Positions 1 through 12,337 of a stretch of DNA of 64,000 nt are shown here, one piece after another; positions within the stretch are counted from its first letter, which is position 1; each line of letters begins with the position of its first letter. The stretch comes from Ailanthus altissimus (Eukaryota > Streptophyta > Magnoliopsida > Sapindales > Simaroubaceae): the NCBI GenBank assembly GCA_946807835.1, contig OX327697.1, forward strand, positions 3,053,001-3,117,000, in the 5' to 3' direction. The notes beneath the pieces were generated by a model. The model saw only the letters and a program-made list of their open reading frames with translations, made no database searches and had not been told where the DNA came from. Position numbers and translations under genes: made by a program.

Positions 1-1340
1 TTGATGTATTATATTTAACTTATCATTAAATGAAAATCCTTAAAATATTTCTTTAGGATTAATAAAAATTAAATTTATTTAAATATCATAATTTTATGTG
101 TTATAAAGCAATGTTATATAAAAATACTCCAGCATAAATTTTTTTTAAAAAAAATGAAAATAATCACACAGGTGCATGGTGAATTTAGAGACAAAATCAA
201 ATTTTAAAATGGAGAAAGATAAATATTAAAGTTAAAAATTATATTAGAATAGAATTTAATTATATAAATATTTTAGTATTAGACTTAAAATTTTGGAAAG
301 GACATATAATAAAAATATTTATTTTAAAAGGTAAAAATTATAAAAATATATTATTAAATTTAAAAAAAAAAAAAAGAATTTGATTGTGGTCATAGCTCTC
401 TTAAACTCCAATAGAGCTCCGCTTTAGGTGAATCATTGCTAAATAAAACTAATTAACTAATTATCATAGCTTTGAACCTCTCATGTTTTTGTTGGTCATT
501 ACATGTGAATTTTTCTTTTTTGGCCTTCATTTTTTTCATTTAAAATTATATATTACTTAAAAAGTAATTAAAAACAGACAATTAAAAAAAAGTAATCACT
601 TCGACTTAAGCTTTTTATAGAGCTGTACAATTATGAAATTCATCAAAAGCCCTCTTGATTTTATTTAATTTTCTCAGAGTCATAGACCACTTCTTTAAGA
701 AAGTTTTGTAATCAACTTATATCTATTTAGTTCAAAAGTTTTGGGGGGGGGGGGGGGTGCGTCCATGATATTATTCAAAATGCTCTTTATATATATTCAA
801 AATGCTCTTTATATATATATATATATATATATAAGATGCACTAATAAAAGGATTAGTATCTTCCTAGTAAGCAACTTAAAAAAAATGTCATTATTTTTCT
901 CAAGAACCATTTTTCATTTTTAAGCGAAGTTGCTAAATGCTAACACAACCTAGAGGCAGCAGTACGCCCATGTGAGATTTCAGTATTTTCCTCAAAAAAT
1001 CCGCAAGTCCAAAGGCAACATTTTAGGGTCTCGGATCACGAACCAATGGGGGTTTCAATTTCTTTACTACCTAGCTTCATCAAAGGCCTGCAATTCATCA
1101 TTTGAGATCTGCAACTATGAACATCAATTAAACCTTCGAAGATGGTTAATAAATTCCACTACTTCATGGATTAGATTGAACATGTAACAAGAACAATATA
1201 TATATAAATGGTTTCTGAAATTTCATAATTCTAATGATGATAAACAGTTTTAAAACAAATAAGAATCAATAGAGTTTTCTAGCAAACAACAGACAGACAG
1301 TGATACTGTCAAATACAGTGATGCAAGGGAAAACATAGTA
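1..1340. other. AT-rich intergenic DNA, no gene seen
   Basis: No coding region is supported here. The stretch holds a run of 15 G at 743-757, a short direct repeat (a 10-base motif 'caaaatgctc' followed by a TA run, at about 777 and 798) and a TA microsatellite at about 810-833. The part nearest 1340 may include the 3' untranslated end of the UDP-glucose dehydrogenase gene on the minus strand, but no polyadenylation site could be fixed. Confidence 0.6.
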
Positions 1341-1506
1341 GCCTCTTACTTTCACCAAAGGTGGTAGTTCCATTTAATCCTGAATTCTATATGAAAGCAA
1401 GGGCAAAACAAAAAAGAACCCATCAAAATATAGTAAAGAATCAAAATGACTGCTTCAACTATAATCCCGTCGCCGCAGAAGACGAGCATGCTTATCGGTG
1501 TCTCTT

Positions 1507-2949
1507 TTATGCCACAGCAGGCATGTCCTTCAACCATGGATCCAGTGGCTTACCAATGGAGTACACGATGAAACCAATCTCCCGCAGCTTATCAACATCC
1601 ACGATGTTTCTGCCATCATATACAAAAGCTGGTTTCTGCATGTTCTCGTATATCCTCTGGTAATCAAGAGTCTTGAACTCGTCCCACTCAGTCAAGATGC
1701 AGACACCATGGGCACCTTTTGTTGCTTCATAGGCGTCCCAAACCACGCTCACTTGCTTCACAGTGGTGGGGCTCATTGGTTGGAGGTGAATAGGATGGTC
1801 CCAATCAAACTTTTTCATTGTGAGGTCCCTCTGGATCTGGTCCTCCGTGACCTGTGGATCATAGATGCTCAACCGAGCTTTGTCTCCCAATAGCCCCTTG
1901 CACACATCAATGGCTGGGGTCTCCCGGGTGTCACCGGTATCCTTCTTGAAGGCAAAACCCAGAATGGCAACCTTCTTGTTTGAAACAGTGTTGAACATAG
2001 AAGAAACAACACGGTTCACAAAGCGGCTTTTCTGGTAATCATTGATCTTGATGACTTGTTTCCAGTACTCAGCCACTTCTGGAAGGCCATTGCACTCGCA
2101 GATGTAAACCAGATTCAAAATATCCTTCTGGAAACAAGAACCACCAAACCCAACACTAGCGTTCAAGAACTTGGGCCCAATCCTAGAGTCTGTACCAACA
2201 GAATATGCCACCTGGCTAACATTAGCTCCGGTTGCCTCACAGAGTGCTGACATGGCATTAACAGATGAGATCCTCTGGGCCAAGAAAGCATTGGCTGCAA
2301 GCTTGGAGAGCTCTGCAGACCAAAGGTTGGTGGTCAAAATTCGGTCCTCAGGAACCCAGTGAGCATATACATCTTTCAAAGCTTTGATGGCCTTCTGGCC
2401 TTCAGGGGTTTCCCTCCCTCCAATGAGAACCCGATCTGGCTTGAAAAGATCTTGGATTGCGGTTCCCTCTGCGAGGAACTCTGGATTTGAAAGGATTTGG
2501 AATTTGATTCCCTTGCTGTTGTGTGTCAAAATTTTTTCAATTGCCTCAGCTGTCTTCACTGGGACTGTTGATTTCTCAACAACAATTTTGTCAGATTTTG
2601 ATACATCAGCAATCACACGGGCAGCACTCTCCCAGTATGTCAGATCTGCCGCTTTGCCAGCACCAAGACCCTGAGTTTTGGTTGGGGTATTGACAGAAAC
2701 AAAGACAATATCAGCCTCAGATACATGCTTCTCCACATCTGTGCTGAAGAAGAGGTTCTTTCCTCGGCACTGCTTCACCACATCATCGAGTCCTGGCTCG
2801 TAGATGGGGAGCTGGTCGCTGTTCCAGGCATTGATCCGGGAGACAGAGATATCAACAACAGCCACTTCAATGGATGGGCACTTAAGTGCAATGACCGCCA
2901 TTGTTGGCCCACCAACATACCCAGCACCAATGCAGCAGATCTTCACCAT
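1507..2949 (-). CDS. UGD: UDP-glucose 6-dehydrogenase
   Basis: Cytosolic enzyme that oxidises UDP-glucose to UDP-glucuronate with two NAD+, feeding cell-wall precursors (UDP-xylose, UDP-arabinose, UDP-galacturonate). The uninterrupted 480-residue frame has the usual length of plant UGDs. Visible motifs are the N-terminal Rossmann loop GAGYVGGP (residues 8-15), the VNTPT segment (86-90), STVPVKT (127-133), NPEFLAEG (155-162), the active-site segment [10 protein letters not shown] with catalytic Cys at 272, and the C-terminal [12 protein letters not shown] segment that closes the second nucleotide-binding domain. The start is the first ATG after a leader intron and it aligns with the family N-terminus ([14 protein letters not shown]). 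The coding part has no intron, which is typical of plant UGD genes. I see no damage; it should be functional. Confidence 0.97.
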   Translation of the reverse strand: MVKICCIGAGYVGGPTMAVIALKCPSIEVAVVDISVSRINAWNSDQLPIYEPGLDDVVKQCRGKNLFFSTDVEKHVSEADIVFVSVNTPTKTQGLGAGKAADLTYWESAARVIADVSKSDKIVVEKSTVPVKTAEAIEKILTHNSKGIKFQILSNPEFLAEGTAIQDLFKPDRVLIGGRETPEGQKAIKALKDVYAHWVPEDRILTTNLWSAELSKLAANAFLAQRISSVNAMSALCEATGANVSQVAYSVGTDSRIGPKFLNASVGFGGSCFQKDILNLVYICECNGLPEVAEYWKQVIKINDYQKSRFVNRVVSSMFNTVSNKKVAILGFAFKKDTGDTRETPAIDVCKGLLGDKARLSIYDPQVTEDQIQRDLTMKKFDWDHPIHLQPMSPTTVKQVSVVWDAYEATKGAHGVCILTEWDEFKTLDYQRIYENMQKPAFVYDGRNIVDVDKLREIGFIVYSIGKPLDPWLKDMPAVA

Positions 2950-2972
2950 TTTCCTTGCCTAATCGCTATAAC

Positions 2973-3704
2973 CTGGAAAAGAAGAAAAAAATCTATTAAT
3001 TAATTTGTACGCTTGAGAAAACAAGCCCTGGTGAGCAAAACCATTGCCATTATTTCCATATAATTTTCTTGGGGAGACAAAACATTGAATCTAGAAAATG
3101 GATCTACCATTTGGAAACTAGTCATGTAATCAAATGGAAGAAGATTGGTCCAAGGTCAAACAGAACAACATTCTCCATATAATTGTCGAAGTAAATGAAT
3201 AAACAAATAGCTACATCATCAAAAGTGGTAGTTTTCTAATCCTTTTGCAGCGCAAGCAACTCTGGCACAGTCATCACTATCTATGCTAGCTCTAACATTC
3301 AGAACAAGATCTATACTTATAAATCCCATCTGGGTCTCGAGAAAACGAATCGAAAAACGAAACAAAAATAAGTTATAATTCAAGTCAATCCGAGTCAAAA
3401 ACAGCTTCACTTGTCCCTTTTTTTCTGATAAAATGTACCAGCTATAGCTACTACTGGCAAAAATGAAAACAAAAACAAACAAGCAATAAGATCTAAAACC
3501 CGAATGAGAAAACACAACAAGAATCTAATCCCGGTCACAGATCTGCACATAATTGCTCTAGATCCATCAATCATCAAAAACTCATAATTTTACAACAGAA
3601 AGCATGCAGCAAAACAAATCAAAACCAATAGATCTGCGAAAACAGTTGCATGGCATTGAGATTAAAAAAAAAAAAGCTAAAAAGAGCAACTGAATACTCG
3701 TTAC
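2973..3704 (-). other. Leader (5' UTR) intron of UGD
   Basis: On the minus strand a donor (gag|gtaacg, G of GT at 3704) and an acceptor (ttttccag, AG at 2974-2973) define a 732-base intron that ends 23 bases before the ATG. The acceptor is preceded by a long pyrimidine tract. Leader introns of this kind are known in plant UGD genes; here it is inferred from splice signals only. Confidence 0.75.
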
Positions 3705-3817
3705 CTCAAATGAAATGAAACTCGGATTTGTTATTCTCTTGAGAGACCAAGAGAGACAAAGAACAAAAACTGTTAATAACTAATATGAATGTTAAGCAAG
3801 AGCAGGGGGGGTGTTGG

Positions 3818-3828
3818 CTATAAATACC
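3818..3828 (-). promoter_or_regulatory. Probable TATA box of UGD
   Basis: The minus strand reads GGTATTTATAG here, about 110 bases upstream of the leader-intron donor, in an otherwise non-coding stretch. This places the transcription start near 3790. It is an inference from position and sequence only. Confidence 0.5.
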
Positions 3829-4547
3829 CAACGCAAGTCCAAGATCTGTCCTTTCCTTTTCTTCAAATGACTGCCGTGTCCTCTGTTGATTTTTTTTTTT
3901 TAATAATTCCTCTGGTTGGCTCATGGCTGGCGGTTGATGTGGAGCTGTTAAGCAAGGGTAGAAATGTAAAACTGATGGCTCAATCAACTGGTTGAATTTA
4001 CGGGAATGCCCACGGATTTATAGGCACAGAATATATACGAGTTTTTGGATTATTCTACGCGGTTTCTGTGTCTGTAAAGCACAATTTTGTTTGTAAACCT
4101 TCCCGGATGTTGCTGCCGATGGTTTTTTATTTTTTTTTTCTCTTTTTTTTAGGTGTCTCTAAATAGAGATTTTGGTTCAAATCGAATTTAACAAAGTAAT
4201 TAAAATATCAACACTAACCACTAGGTTATAAAAGTAAAAGTAATCGCGTTTGTAAAGAGAAATTTCGATTCAAATCGAACTCAACATTAAAATAATTAAA
4301 ATATCAACACTAACTATTGGGGTATAAGAGTAGTCGATCCAGTGAAAAAAAATTTCAACTACAATTTGGTTATTGTAAGTTGTGATTTCTGTCTTAATTA
4401 AGCGGTGGTTAGTGTAGCTGCATAAAATTTATTTGGATGTAATTTGTTCGATAATGTTTTACAAATCAAAACTTAACTATAAGAAGAGGGGGTGTTATTC
4501 TCTACTGTTGGGTTAGTTAATATTAATATCAAATGTGTTATAGTCAT

Positions 4548-4697
4548 TAAGGGTGGGCACAAAAAATCAGTTCGGTATGATTTTTTAAAAAAATTTAAAA
4601 AATTTTATAATTTAAAATAATTAAATTAAACAAAATCAAAAAAAATTAATTTAATTTTTTTTATTAAAAAAATTGAATCAAACCATGCTTACCTTTA
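4548..4697. mobile_element. hAT-like MITE with 8-bp target duplication
   Basis: The element starts TAAGGGTGGGCAC and its right end reads as the imperfect inverse (TAAAGGTAAGCAT on the minus strand). It is flanked on both sides by the perfect 8-base direct repeat ATAGTCAT (4540-4547 and 4698-4705). An 8-base duplication plus short inverted ends with TA at the tips is the signature of the hAT superfamily. The 150-base interior is AT-rich and non-coding, so it would be moved by a transposase encoded elsewhere. Confidence 0.75.
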
Positions 4698-5030
4698 ATA
4701 GTCATATATATTTAATTAGTTTATGTAATATCAAATAATTTAATTAGTGAAATTTTTTGGGATGGTAAAAAAAATTATGTTCGCTCATTTCAAAATTAAA
4801 AAGCAAATTAATTTATATTTTGTATAATTAAAGAAGATTAAAAAAAATGTTAGTAGTAGGATGTTTTATGTTATTTAATTAAGGTGTAAAAAAAGTTTAA
4901 AAGAGTAATATTATACATTTTAAGTTGTATTTTAAATTATATTTAAATAATAATGTGACAAATAATTATTGGATGATGAAATAATATTTTTAATAATAGA
5001 ATTGCAATATTGTAATATTATTATTTGTTA

Positions 5031-5215
5031 TATATATATATAATTGATCTAATGGGTTACCAAACTCACTATATAGTGAGTTTCTAAATACGTGGTAGGA
5101 TTTTGTAATATATTGTAAATTATATAAAAATTATAAATTTATTAAATAGTGACATGTGACAATATTATTTACCATATGATAAATTATATAGTCTATTAGA
5201 TCAATTATATATATA
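5031..5215. mobile_element. Palindromic MITE-like element
   Basis: The left end (TA run then TTGATCTAATGGG) is repeated in inverse at the right end (CTATTAGATCAATTATATA). A smaller palindrome, CTCACTATATAGTGAG, lies at about 5067-5082. A relative in the window at about 42890-43063 shares the TGGTGAG/CTCACCATATA ends and the central AAATTATAAATTTATTA-type core. The target duplication cannot be read because both ends merge into TA runs. Confidence 0.5.
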
Positions 5216-7554
5216 CGGGTAATGTTATACTTTTCAAATATGTTTTAAAATTTTTGAAAATTCTGATCTCAAATGAGATGTGAAATTATTATTGAATGAA
5301 AAATTTTATATAATAAATAATTTTAAAAATTACAAAAAATAATCATCCAATAATTATTTTATATATTATTTAAAATCAAAAGTTAATATGTGTAACATTA
5401 TTGTATTTATATAGAGAAAAAAAATTTCTTTATATTTCATAAGAAATCCGAAAGTTTATAATCTCAACAAATTAGAAGTTTTTATTTTATTTTTTGTCTA
5501 ATGCAAATTACAAATAATGGTTATTTTTGAATCCTAAAATTATTGGATGCGATATATAAGTTCATAACCCAACATATTTCTACTAATTTTTTTTTTAAGA
5601 AAAAAGGACATGATTGGGGGACTACTTTGCCCTTTAGTCATAATTGGCAGTCTGAGATAATAATTTTTTACCTTTCCCAAGTAATGAATCTACCCAAACA
5701 AAAATATATATTTTGACCATTAATTAATGGGAAGTAGGTAGAAAATGTCCTTCAAATTACAGAAAAGGAAAAAAAAAATCTCATTCAAAAACAAATGAAA
5801 ATCAATAAATAATTAGGCAAAGTGACAGCTATATGGGCAATGATTTTCATGTGCATTAAGGTAAAGGGCATGAGGAACAGAGACATTATGATTCAACAAT
5901 TTTCTGGTAAAAAGGAGGCAACTTGAAATCTAAGAATTGAAATTGCTTAAGAATTCAGAAAAAAAAAATGTTTTTTTGAGTGAAGTTGAAGTTACAACAA
6001 CTTACATGCTAAAAAAATAGAAATCCCATGAGAGGTTTTTGAAGGTTAGAAAAAGTGACCCCATGAAACTTAGAAAAATCATGGTGATGATGATGACGAC
6101 GACGACGACGATGACGACAAGTAATCATATTCTCACATTCCAATACAAAAGCAAATAGCAAAATGAAGTTAGTATATGAAAATTGTTTGCCATTTAGTAC
6201 ATGTGTTATATTAAATACAAAGACTAACCTTATATATCTACTTTATAAAATTCAAAGTTTTTATTTTTATTTTTATTGTATCATGTGATTTGTGAGTCTT
6301 AAGTGTTAAGAATTTGTTAAAAATTCATGCTTAGATTATATTTTTCTCAAATATTTAAAAGAGAGTTTATCTCTACTTCTTGCATAAAATTGGCCCAAAA
6401 CGAAGCTGAACTAAGTACCTTGGGCCTCGAGAGGCCCATGTTGTGCTTTCAAGTAGCTAAGGTTCATAGTCCAAACCTTAGGCCTAAAATGAAGTTCAAC
6501 GCAATAAAAGGCTTATGTAGTGTGTAGTGGGGTAAAAGATTGCTAGAAACTCAAAGTATGATCTATTTACTTTTAATAGATTTCATGGCCTTAAAATTAT
6601 CTTAATAGAACTATCTCCGTTGGTAATAACCAATGGTTTAGAGGGTAATATTGTACTTTACCTTTAAAAGATATGTAAATCTCATTGGCTTACATTTTTA
6701 ATTTTTAAATTTATTATATAAATATTAATCAATTAAAAAAAGATAATCACTACTGCAACACAATGTTACCGCAGCTACATTACATAATGATATGATTGTT
6801 TTTAACAAAAAAAAAAATGACAAAATACCCAAATAAGACATAAAAATTAGTCGATACCATCATGCTGCCATAAGTGATAAGCGCCAAGTAGCAAAATCAC
6901 CTCCTTCTACAAGAGTATTAGATGTTGTTTCCATTGTCGCCCTTAATTTAATATTAGTATATCAGTAGTTGTTAATCCTATTCATCTAAATTGGTTTTCG
7001 GTTATTGCTCATTTATTAAAAACGATTTGTACATCATGTAGATAAAAAAAAAAAGAATTTGATGATATAGACATTGAATTTATCAATCATCGTCAATTTC
7101 TTCAACCACTATAAATCAATCGACAACTGTAATATTTTTTTAAGTTTTTTTTTTGTTTTTATTATATTAAATAATAATTTTTAATTAATAAATAAAAATA
7201 AAATGTAATAACCTATTAAGTTGAACCAAATATATGTATATACTTAAGTGTATCAAATTACTTCCAAATCCGTTTAAACTAACTAGTTAATTATTAACGG
7301 TAGTTACTAATCAAAAGGGGTTTATTAGAATAAATTCAAACTCATTGGGTCTATAAGATACATAGCTCATACTCTAGGGGTCTAATGATCTTTTAATTTT
7401 AGCCTTTATTTTTAAAATTTTATTTTTATTTGAAATTGTGTCATCATGGACGATAAAATTATGAAACAATGATGCCTCAATTTTTTTAAAAATATAATTT
7501 TTAGTAAAAAATTTTAGAATGCCGAATATTATTCTTGTAGTTATGTAGTGTATC

Positions 7555-7804
7555 GGATATTAACATTATCACCTCCTAAGATTGGTATAAATTATATTTT
7601 GATGATAATTTTAATTTTAATTATACTGTAACTCATATGCTTAATTATAAAAAATAAAAAATACCATCATCTTATAAGGATATTTTAATTATTTATGTGA
7701 TAAAATTATAAAAATATTTTTATATTTTTAATTAAATAAATAGAGAGAGTGATCACTAAAATATAATTTATGTGAAACTCAAGAGGTAACAGTATTAATA
7801 CCCC
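7555..7804. mobile_element. MITE, family of three copies in window (copy A)
   Basis: The ends are inverted: GGATATTAACATTATCACC at the left, and the inverse of GGTAACAGTATTAATACCCC at the right. Inside each end is a shared block around ATAAATTATATTTT and TTTTAATTTTAATTATA. Two further copies are at 40868-41120 and 41962-42265. There is no coding capacity. The long imperfect inverted repeats and size near 250-300 bp mark it as a MITE; its superfamily is not clear. Confidence 0.6.
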
Positions 7805-8029
7805 TATAATGTACCGAAATTCAAACTCCATATCATTTAAAAAAAAAAACTCCTACAAGCAGAAGATAATGAAAAGTACACAAAAGCCCAAAAGATGCAA
7901 GGCCTTGTTTGTATTTTGATAAATGATGAGGGGTATTTTTGTATTGTGGTTGGATTAATTCGCAACCGTAACGGTTTATTTTGTTAATCAAATCGATCTG
8001 AGCCCTACCATGCTCTCCTAATCAGCCAA

Positions 8030-8040
8030 TCCAACGGTCA
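8030..8040 (+). promoter_or_regulatory. MSA (mitosis-specific activator) element
   Basis: TCCAACGGTCA is a perfect match to the plant MSA consensus YCYAACGGYYA, bound by three-repeat MYB factors that drive G2/M transcription. Two other AACGG cores are nearby: GTAACGGTTT at 7968-7977 and, on the minus strand, GTAACGGCTA at 8092-8101. A TATAAAC box sits at about 8071. The cluster lies 180-310 bases upstream of the ATG of a microtubule-protein gene, where M-phase expression would make sense. Confidence 0.65.
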
Positions 8041-8278
8041 AAACACAAATAAAAATTCAAATTAACGCCCTATAAACAACCCCACAGAAACTAGCCGTTA
8101 CACAGAGCGTCCAGACTCTCAACGTTTCCTTTTTCTTCTCTCTCTTTCAATTATTCATCACATTCATTCCTTGATCACCAACCAATCAAAACCCTATCTT
8201 TCCTTCACTTTCTCTCATTTCTCATCAAATTAACAAAAACCCATCTCCTGGTTTTGTGCGTTCTCGATATAAATTTTG

Positions 8279-11255
8279 ATGGATTTGGGTTTGGTTTCAA
8301 AGAGTTCAAAGCCAGTGACTCCGGTGAAAGACCGTGAGAAGTCTCGATCCAAGATTCAAGAAGTGAGCAAATTCTCCGAGAATTTGAATCCAAATGTTTC
8401 CCATTCAAGCCCTGGAGTTAAATACACGAATTCTCTGCTGACAAAGTCTGCAAAATCTAAGAAATCAGCACCCAAGATTACAAATACTGTTGCGTATTCT
8501 CCGAGAAACAAGATTAGGGAGAGAAAGTTTGTGGTGGCGAAGAAGAATTTAAAGAAAGGGAAAGAAAGTGGTGGTTCAGTGGCAAGTGTTGATTGTAAGT
8601 GTAAAGAAAAATTTGGTGCTGGGAATGTTAAGAAGTGTCTTTGTGTAGCTTATGAGAACCTAAGGGCTTCACAAGAAGAATTTTTTAGGAAAAAGGATGA
8701 TCTTGCTGAAGAAAAAGGCGAATTAAATGATGTAAAGGCTTGTGTTGGAGCTGAGAGTGGACTCGGAGACGGGATTGAGAAGGGTAATTTAGAGGTTAAA
8801 GATCTTGAAAATGAAGACGGGTATGGATCAGATGATCCAGGTTTGAATGAGTGCGAGTCACCAAAGCAGAAGGGGAGTTCAACGAGCAAGAGAAGGAGGG
8901 CTAAGTTACTTGAAGAGGCAAGAAATAGTGTGCCCGAAAATGGGAAAGTGCTGCATTTGGTTAAGGCCTTTGAGAAGCTCCTCACAATGCCAAACTCAAA
9001 GGGATCTGATAGTAAAGAGGATGATGATGAGAAAGAGTGTGAAAAGAATGACGTTAAGAAGATGGCAATGAAATGGGCATTGCCCGGACTGCAACCACCA
9101 CCTCCACCTAAGGCGCCTGAGACTCGAGTGTCTTCATGTTCTTCATTTTTTCCCTCAGATTTGATCTTGACTGCTGAGAATTTGGGATTGGATTCTCGTG
9201 CTTCGGTTTCTTCTTCATGGGATAGTAGCCAAGGAAGGTTGGTAATGGGGTGTATTGAGTGATTCTATTGGATGAACCTCACATTTGACTTTCCTTTGTT
9301 TTCTTATATTTTCTGTTTCGTTTTTCAGTATTTCTAGCCGAACTTCTAATGGAGGCTGGAGAAGCCGAAGAAACGTAACCTCTCTTTCTCTTATGCCTTC
9401 CTTTGTGTGTTTGTTTTTGGTTGTTCTTTCAAATATCATATGAGATGGGGTAAACTTGCAATTTACATGACTTTTGTTTTGTGATTTTGTTGTTTGCATT
9501 TCAGAGCTCTGAATCATGTGGGACAATGGGAAGTAGGAGAGGGAAGAAAAAGCAGGTCAAAGTCACTTCCCAAAAACCATTTAATCTTAGAACGGAGGTA
9601 GATATTGTTTGAAATGAGAATTGATTTGGTCAAGAAATATGCAACTTATTATTAAAGTGACTCAGATTCTAATTTTTGGTAATTGGCTTTCACCGTAGCA
9701 AAGGGGAAGACTGAAGGAGGAAGAATTTATGAAGAGGATACATGAAATGGCACAAGAGGAGGAGAAACTGCGGATCCCTATAGCTCAAGGCCTTCCATGG
9801 ACAACAGATGAACCAGAGGTGAGACAATTCTTTCGAATATAGAAAGAAAGGAGAACTCTCCTCTTTATTCTTTTGTTAGGTACCATATTGTTATTATGTA
9901 GCCACGTCCTCTAAGTATGAATCAAGAAAATGAATGCTTGCAATTTAATGTCTTGCTTGAATGCTATTGTAACAATAATGAAATTGAGCAATTGCAATGA
10001 GAAGATGCTATTGTAACAATAATGAAATTGAGCAATTGCAATGAGAAGATGCTATTGTAACAATAATGAAATTGAGCAATTGCAATGAGAAGATAAAAGT
10101 TGGTGAAGTTGATAATTTGATTGTTAGCATGTTTTACTGGCAAGGGGCATCTCTAGTATTCAGCTTTTATTTACATGCTTGTGCTAATGAGATCACTTGC
10201 TGTCTTTTTTTGTCCTTCCAGTGCCTTATCAAACCTCTAGTGAAAGAGAATACAATGCCCATTGACCTCAAGCTGCACAGTGATATACGGGCAGTGGAGC
10301 GCGCTGAGTTCGAGCAACAGGTATGTGCTCACTATCCAATGCTAATATCTTTGCATGCTATGCTTAATATTAGAGTTAAATTATCTGATTAAAGTTCAAG
10401 AAAGGCAGGTTCAATTCTTTAAGTTCTGGTGAGGCAGATAACAAAGATTTAATTTATGAACGTGTTTTGAGCAAAGAACACCGCAAGTGTTGATGGGCCC
10501 TTACAGTGGATTCTCATTCTATAACACTTTGGTGTTATAAGGCAACTTCTACAGCTAATTTGGTTTGAATTATTAGCAATCTGATATATAGTGTGTGTGC
10601 TTGTGCATGTATGTGTGTATTTTCTAGTAATTTATTCGCTCTCTCGAGGTGTAAAATATTGAGGCAACACTACTGAATTCTGACAAGGGAATTGATTGTG
10701 GTTTTATTATTTATGCAACCGTCAGGTAACCGAGAAGATGACCTTGATTGAGCAATACAAGATGGGAAGAGAAAGGCAGAAGAAGGTACATACATGACTT
10801 GGAAAGGCATGATTTTGAGATGATGCTTCTGTTTTGTTTTTCATATCAATTTCTTATTCTTGGCTTTTGGCTTATATAGATGGAAGAAGAGGAAGAAATC
10901 AGAAGGTTGAGAAAGGAGCTCATTCCAAAAGCACAGCCTATGCCTTATTTTGACAGGCCCTTCGTTCCTAGAAGGTAAAGGGTTGCTTGCTGGCTTATCC
11001 TATATACACATCTAACAAGTTAATAGCATTTTAAAATTTAAAAATCCAGATATTCGTTATTTGGGAATAGACTGATATTTTACATTAAGCCTAGATATAT
11101 TGAGGTGAACTGTTATGGCATGGCATTGTAATTGTCTTAGGTCAACGAAGCATCCAACAATCCCTACAGAGCCAAAGTTTCACATACCTCAACAGAAGAA
11201 GATCAAATGCTGCCTATCCTGGAATGACATCAGCTCCTTCACTTACGAAGAATAG
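8279..11255 (+). CDS. TPX2-domain microtubule-associated protein
   Basis: Eight exons: 8279-9237, 9329-9374, 9505-9597, 9699-9818, 10222-10320, 10726-10785, 10880-10974, 11141-11255. All have GT-AG introns and join in frame to give 528 residues. Residues 1-320 are a lysine- and serine-rich, probably disordered part with short conserved blocks such as KVLHLVKAFEKLL. Residues about 358-500 form a TPX2 C-terminal type domain (KPFNLRTEQRG, then RAEFEQQVTEKM and a run of charged helix), the segment that binds microtubules in plant TPX2 and WAVE-DAMPENED-like proteins. The protein ends in SWNDISSFTYEE. It likely bundles or stabilises microtubules in dividing cells; the MSA elements upstream agree with that. 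It lacks the Aurora-binding N-terminus I would expect of true TPX2, so I give no gene symbol. Confidence 0.88.
9961..10094 (+). repeat. 44-bp tandem repeat in TPX2-gene intron 4
   Basis: Three head-to-tail copies of a 44-base unit start at 9961, 10005 and 10049 (each beginning ATGCTATTGTAACAATAATG). The copies are almost identical, so the expansion is recent. It lies inside intron 4 (9819-10221) and touches no exon. Confidence 0.9.
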
Positions 11256-12337
11256 AGAAGGCCATGAAAAATGACTAAAGTTATAACTTTTAGGCAACAC
11301 TGATCGGGTTCCACTTCTGAATAATGTTAATTCTGCTCCTTATGTATTCCTTTCAAGATTTGTATATAAAGCAACCAATTTAGTTGCAATTTTTATGTCC
11401 ATCAGTTTGTTTCTTAAAGTACTTGACAAATATACAATTAGTGGACATGACCATCGACCTGAAATTTTGGAAGATGAGATTCTTTTCGTACATATTTATG
11501 TTGAGTTAAAAACCTTGAAACCGGGTTAGCTCATTATTCTGTCAAGAAATTTCATAAATCTTCAGATATTTGCAAACACAGAATTATATAAAGTAAGAGA
11601 TTATTAAATTATTTGCATACTTGGTTGCCATATTTCTGGCTTAGATATATAGTCTCTTATTTCTAGCAGAACACTCCAATCCAAATGATGATGCAAAGCA
11701 TTATCGCTCTCTCCGAGCTTCAGTTAATCCGATTATGTGCCAGCAAATTGGTGATATTATATATACCTCTTTCACTGAAGCTCTGCTCCTACTGAAGTTG
11801 CAGATATAACTTACAGTGTCCTACAATTCAAGCTTTGCATTAAGTTAAAAATATTTAACAAAAAATTGAAAAATTTTGGAACATAAACTTAAAATGATGC
11901 AATTCAAAATTGCACCGACAAGCAATTTTATACTCCAAACGCCAGGAATTAATTGATTGAGTTAAGGCATTCTTTTTCTTTCTTTAAAAGGTGTTTTATT
12001 ACATTCTTCAAAACAAGTTCCAGTTATTTCCTGTCATTCTTTTCTTGTGTGCTTGGTTTTACAGAGGCAAAGTGCATTCTCAGAGTAAACGAACCCACAA
12101 AATCAAGCAAAGGTAAGATCCAAAAAATTGAAATTATCCCTACATGACAGCCTTTCAATCACATAACAGGATTCTATAATGAAACTATGGATAAATGCCC
12201 AATAGCTAAAAGCAACAAAATAGAAAATAAGATCATAAAATGTCTACAGTTGGAATCAAAACTTGCTTAACAATGCAGCAACATCTCTCCCATTAACTAA
12301 CAAAATCCTGCAACATAAGCTTAATAATGCAATGATT
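11256..12337. other. Convergent 3' intergenic region
   Basis: This is the space between the stop of the TPX2-domain gene and the stop of the eS19 gene, which converge. It must contain both 3' untranslated regions; the exact polyadenylation sites cannot be fixed. I see no further gene. Confidence 0.6.

Larger units (their letters stand above)
3830..7960. other. AT-rich intergenic region with MITEs
   Basis: No gene is supported in this 4.1 kb between UGD and the TPX2-domain gene. It contains a 150-bp hAT-like MITE (4548-4697), a palindromic element (about 5031-5215), one copy of a 250-bp MITE family (7555-7804), and a short trinucleotide run (gat/gac units) near 6083-6119. The rest is AT-rich with no open frame resembling a protein. 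Confidence 0.6.

Noticed and set aside
741..923. 60-residue frame at the left end
   Set aside because: It starts in a G homopolymer and TA repeats and has no protein-like composition.
9961..10094. Tandem repeat as a CRISPR array
   Set aside because: The copies are head to tail with no spacers and the genome is a plant.
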